NCBI RefSeq assembly: GCF_002741015.1
Contig: NZ_CP016616.1
Coordinates: forward strand, 1,471,501 to 1,535,500
DNA length: 64,000 nucleotides
Direction: 5' to 3'
Source of the DNA: Microvirga ossetica
GTDB taxonomy: Bacteria; Pseudomonadota; Alphaproteobacteria; Rhizobiales; Beijerinckiaceae
Shown: positions 62,668-64,000 of the stretch, piece by piece
Layout: each line of letters starts with the position of its first letter
Numbering within the stretch: the first letter of the stretch is position 1
The notes under the pieces: generated by a model
Database searches by the model: none
Told to the model about the DNA's origin: nothing
The model's input: only the letters and a program-made list of their open reading frames with translations
Translations under genes and position numbers: made by a program

Positions 62668-63017
62668 TGCCCCGGAATCACTTTAGCCGACAGCGGATGA
62701 CGTAGAGGACGATCATGCGGCATGGTGTCCGATAGAGAAATAATTCAAGCAAAGTCGATTTTTATTCCCTTGATAATCTTTTACTAAGCCTCCGAGCGAT
62801 ACCGTTCGATCGAGACAGCCAAGAAAAAACACTCTCGCATCGGGCAGAATACAATGACATACGACGATTTACCGTAGCGGTTCCGCCCCATGCGGCCTCC
62901 GGCAGCGATCTCGTGGCTTTTATCCGAGATATCGGCTGCCATCGGCGCCTCTATCCGGCACGCCACCGTTTCGGCGGATTTGGCAACTGAACTCCCGCTT
63001 TATCGATTGAGACAACC
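62668..63017. other. AT-richer promoter region before the protease gene
   Basis: 350 bases with clearly lower GC than the neighbours, including an AT-rich stretch near 62745-62790. It likely contains the protease promoter. No convincing gene or repeat was seen. Confidence 0.5.
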
Positions 63018-64000
63018 ATGCCAGCTGTCGAGACCTACAATTCCTCGGGAAACTCTTACGTCGATGCCATTTTGGGCAGCCTCAAATGGGTGCCGAGCCA
63101 TCTCAGCTACAGCTTCCCGGTGACGGCTACCTCCTACGGCGCCTCCTACGGGGACGGTGAGACCGCCAAGGGATTTGGAGCCTTCAACGGCAGCCAGCAA
63201 TCGATCGCGCGATCCGCACTGGACCTCTTCTCGGCCGTCAGCAACCTGACCTTCCAGGAAGTCGGCGGAACTGGCGCAGCGGCGGCCGATCTGCGCTTTG
63301 CTCAATCGGATTTGCCGAGCACCGCATGGGCCTATTTTCCGACCACGGACGCCACAGGCGGCGATGTGTGGGTCAACAATTCCAGCCGCAATTACGCGAG
63401 CCCCGCAAAGGGGAACTACGCCTATCTCACCATCGTCCATGAGATCGGACACGCCCTAGGTCTCGAGCACTCCCACGAGGGCAACATGCCGCTGTCGCGC
63501 GACAGCATGGAATACACGGTGATGAGCTATCGCTCATATGTCGGTGCCTCGATCTATTCGGGCTATGCGAACGAGACCTGGGGTTATGCCCAGTCCCTCA
63601 TGACGTATGACATCGCCGCGATCCAGCACATGTACGGTGCGAACTTCGCCACCAACAGCGGCAACACCACCTATTCCTGGAGCCCGACGACAGGCGAGAT
63701 GTCCATCGATGGCGCGCGCCAGGGCGCTCCCGGCGGCAACCGGATCCTGCAGACCGTGTGGGATGGCGGCGGCAACGACACTTACAGCTTCGCAGGCTAC
63801 ACGACCGAACTGACAATCGATCTCCAGCCCGGCGCATGGACCACCACGTCGCAGGAGCAGCTTGCCAAGCTGTACTGGGACGGGTCGGAGCTCGCTACCG
63901 GCAACATTGCCAACGCCCTTCTCTATCAAGGCAATCCGCTCTCTCTCATCGAGAATGCCTCTGGCGGCTCGGGCAGCGACGTCATCACGGGCAATGTCGC
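63018..64000 (+). CDS. Serralysin-like M10 metalloprotease, C-terminus beyond window
   Basis: The first 327 residues of a secreted zinc metalloprotease. The zinc site HEIGHALGLEHSH near residue 142 is the HExxHxxGxxH motif of metzincins, and the Met-turn YTVMSYRSY follows. After about residue 240 the serralysin C-terminal domain begins, with GGNDTYSFAGYTTELTIDL and SGSDVITGN, an RTX-like calcium-binding region. There is no N-terminal signal peptide (MPAVETYNSSGNSYVDAIL), as expected for type I secretion. The gene runs off the right edge. Confidence 0.93.
   Translation, partial: MPAVETYNSSGNSYVDAILGSLKWVPSHLSYSFPVTATSYGASYGDGETAKGFGAFNGSQQSIARSALDLFSAVSNLTFQEVGGTGAAAADLRFAQSDLPSTAWAYFPTTDATGGDVWVNNSSRNYASPAKGNYAYLTIVHEIGHALGLEHSHEGNMPLSRDSMEYTVMSYRSYVGASIYSGYANETWGYAQSLMTYDIAAIQHMYGANFATNSGNTTYSWSPTTGEMSIDGARQGAPGGNRILQTVWDGGGNDTYSFAGYTTELTIDLQPGAWTTTSQEQLAKLYWDGSELATGNIANALLYQGNPLSLIENASGGSGSDVITGNV

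Overview
The window is high-GC DNA from an alphaproteobacterium, most likely order Hyphomicrobiales (Rhizobiales) and near Methylobacteriaceae or Microvirga. The evidence is a C4-pathway 5-aminolevulinate synthase, a ChvE-GguA-GguB sugar transporter, UPF0262/DUF2948/DUF2585 families, an Omp25-like barrel, phasins, and a tRNA-His gene without an encoded G at position -1. Genus is not certain. No plasmid, phage or CRISPR signal is present; the only intact mobile element seen is one IS630-family transposase gene.

Layout. 1-1.1 kb: groEL (cut by the window edge) and groES behind a CIRCE element. 1.2-4.6 kb: a MarR regulator, the IS630 transposase, a LexA-type HTH protein, a thioesterase and an EamA exporter. 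4.8-11.7 kb: mixed housekeeping and envelope genes (L,D-transpeptidase, SMR transporter, DUF2076, Nudix, SDR, TPR, DoxX) ending with a 503-residue coiled-coil protein. 11.7-19.8 kb: 2-hydroxyacid oxidation, with glcD-glcE-DUF2585-glcF on the minus strand and cytochrome c-lutA-lutB-lutC diverging on the plus strand. 20-28 kb: glycolipid-binding protein, bfd and bfr, an acyl-CoA synthetase/GNAT fusion, a GNAT and a large PAS histidine kinase. 27.9-31.3 kb: two phasins, a MutT-like Nudix, an outer-membrane barrel and small proteins.

31.4-49.3 kb is the most distinctive part: three complete CUT2-type (ribose/xylose/arabinose class) sugar ABC transporters. The first is ChvE-GguA-GguB. The second is YtfQ-YtfR-YtfT-YjfF-like and carries its own GntR regulator. 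It diverges from an L-arabinonate dehydratase and a 2-keto-3-deoxy-L-arabinonate dehydratase, so this block reads as non-phosphorylative L-arabinose catabolism. A near-identical AT-rich 20-base motif lies upstream of chvE and again in the divergent ytfQ/dehydratase promoter region, suggesting one GntR-controlled regulon. The third transporter diverges from a second FadR-type GntR regulator, with two copies of a PdhR/LldR-like operator between them. Between the second and third transporters lies a gene encoding a degenerate hemerythrin-like domain joined to a phasin-like domain, followed by very small membrane proteins.

49.3-57 kb: RarD, tRNA-His, a tripartite tricarboxylate transporter (tctB-tctA-tctC), TerC, AzlCD and scattered palindromic repeats. 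56.1-62.2 kb: a conserved alphaproteobacterial housekeeping block (LMW phosphatase, UPF0262, hisD, DUF2948, murA, a 55-residue protein, hemA, tRNA-Thr). The window ends inside an M10 serralysin-like secreted protease.

Many start codons were moved downstream from the longest open frame on the basis of ribosome-binding sites, family N-termini or operon overlaps. Reasons are given per gene.
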